This document shows, in pieces, positions 63,433 to 64,000 of a stretch of DNA of 64,000 bases. The notes under the pieces are model-generated. The model was not told the DNA's origin, did not search any database, and worked only from the letters and a program-made list of their open reading frames with translations. How positions within the stretch are numbered: position 1 is the stretch's first letter; the number at the start of each line of letters is the position of its first letter. The position numbers and the translations under genes were made by a program. The stretch is from the NCBI RefSeq assembly GCF_017357005.1, contig NZ_CP071589.1, positions 434,001 through 498,000 of the forward strand, given 5' to 3'. Source of the DNA: Staphylococcus simiae. GTDB lineage: Bacteria > Bacillota > Bacilli > Staphylococcales > Staphylococcaceae.

Positions 63433-63510
63433 TGTGGTCGCGCTTTTAGGAGCGTCCATTTCGTCACGAAATGTTAGAGTGGGAGGGCAAAACTGAGCCC
63501 TGTGACCACA
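63433..63510 (+). promoter_or_regulatory. Structured leader of rplK (candidate L1-binding site)
   Basis: An outer 7-bp stem tgtggtc/gaccaca (63433-63439 with 63504-63510) encloses three hairpins: cgct/agcg (63441-63454), catttcg/cgaaatg (63457-63473) and agggc/gccct (63484-63501). The agtgggagggc segment beside the last hairpin recalls the L1-binding motif known in leaders of rplK-rplA operons. It ends 10 bases before the aaggaggtg ribosome binding site, fitting translational autoregulation. Confidence 0.65.
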
Positions 63511-63535
63511 TCACGATATCAAGGAGGTGCACATC

Positions 63536-63958
63536 GTGGCTAAAAAAGTAGAAAAAGTAGTTAAATTACAAATTCCTGCAGGTAAAGCAAATCCAGCACC
63601 ACCAGTTGGTCCAGCATTAGGTCAAGCAGGTGTGAACATTATGGGATTCTGTAAAGAATTCAACGCACGTACGCAAGATCAAGCAGGTTTAATTATTCCG
63701 GTAGAAATCAGTGTTTATGAAGATCGTTCATTTACATTCATTACAAAAACTCCACCGGCTCCAGTACTACTTAAAAAAGCAGCTGGTATTGAAAAAGGTT
63801 CTGGTGAACCAAACAAAACTAAAGTTGCTTCAGTAACTAAAGATCAAGTACGTGAAATTGCTAATAGTAAAATGCAAGATTTAAATGCTGCAGACGAAGA
63901 AGCAGCTATGCGTATTATCGAAGGTACTGCTCGTAGTATGGGAATCACTGTTGAATAA
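63536..63958 (+). CDS. rplK: 50S ribosomal protein L11
   Basis: L11 forms the base of the L7/L12 stalk with 23S rRNA and is needed for RelA-type stringent activation and thiostrepton action. 140 residues from GTG 63536 ([19 protein letters not shown]), 6 bases after aaggaggtg; the frame upstream to 63527 overlaps that site. N-terminal domain with the proline-rich [13 protein letters not shown] helix; C-terminal rRNA-binding domain. First gene of the rplK-rplA unit, which continues outside the window. Confidence 0.97.
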   Translation: MAKKVEKVVKLQIPAGKANPAPPVGPALGQAGVNIMGFCKEFNARTQDQAGLIIPVEISVYEDRSFTFITKTPPAPVLLKKAAGIEKGSGEPNKTKVASVTKDQVREIANSKMQDLNAADEEAAMRIIEGTARSMGITVE

Positions 63959-64000
63959 TAAATCGAATTTTAAAAATTTGATCACAAAGATTTAAAAGAT

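Overview
The window is a low-GC Firmicutes chromosome segment that I assign to the genus Staphylococcus. The gene order is the staphylococcal (S. aureus-type) metG-to-rplK arrangement. Compared from memory, the proteins resemble S. aureus most closely, but they differ too much for it to be that species: TilS, GlmU and IspE are clearly diverged, while Hpt, SecE and RplK are almost the same. A close relative of the S. aureus complex, for example something like S. simiae, would fit. I cannot fix the species from the sequence alone.

Layout. Positions 1-11.9 kb hold translation, RNA-maturation and precursor genes: metG (5' end outside the window), tatD, rnmV, rsmA, veg, ispE, purR, ridA/yabJ, spoVG, glmU, prs and rplY. 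Positions 12.4-31.6 kb hold pth-mfd-flippase-mazG-rqcP-divIC-yabR, then tilS-hpt-ftsH, hslO, cysK, the overlapping folate cluster folP-folB-folK, and lysS. Positions 31.8-43.4 kb are a tandem ribosomal RNA locus. It begins with a promoter-proximal 5S gene and eight tRNAs (Val, Thr, Lys, Gly, Leu, Arg, Pro, Ala), continues with 16S, tRNA-Ile, 23S and 5S, and is followed by a second promoter with 16S, 23S and 5S, then a terminator and a broken 5S copy. Positions 43.5-46.4 kb hold the vitamin B6 unit: pdxR (reverse strand) divergent from pdxS-pdxT. It is followed by a reverse-strand nucleoside transporter. Positions 47.9-52.5 kb hold the protein quality-control operon ctsR-mcsA-mcsB-clpC with CtsR boxes on its promoter. 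Positions 53-64 kb hold radA, a PIN-TRAM membrane protein, gltX, a cysteine T-box followed by cysE-cysS-mrnC-rlmB-rae1, sigH, then rpmG-secE-nusG and the start of the rplK operon with a structured leader.

How it works together. Nearly everything serves the translation machinery and its upkeep: aminoacyl-tRNA synthetases, rRNA processing and modification enzymes (rnmV for 5S, mrnC for 23S, rsmA and rlmB for methylation), ribosomal proteins, ribosome rescue and quality control (pth, rqcP, rae1), and cofactors (folate, PLP, PRPP). Control elements visible in the DNA include several near-consensus promoters, CtsR operators, a cysteine-specific T-box, structured leaders before rplY and rplK, and hairpin terminators.

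What is unusual lies between the genes. Two intergenic regions (about 8.0-8.5 kb and 20.7-21.0 kb) carry degenerate STAR-like repeats and many hairpins. Two diverged copies of another hairpin element lie in opposite orientations at about 2.9 and 52.7 kb. The first 5S gene differs from its siblings by paired, compensatory changes. I see no phage, transposon, CRISPR, toxin-antitoxin or defence system, and I do not claim a new multi-gene system here.
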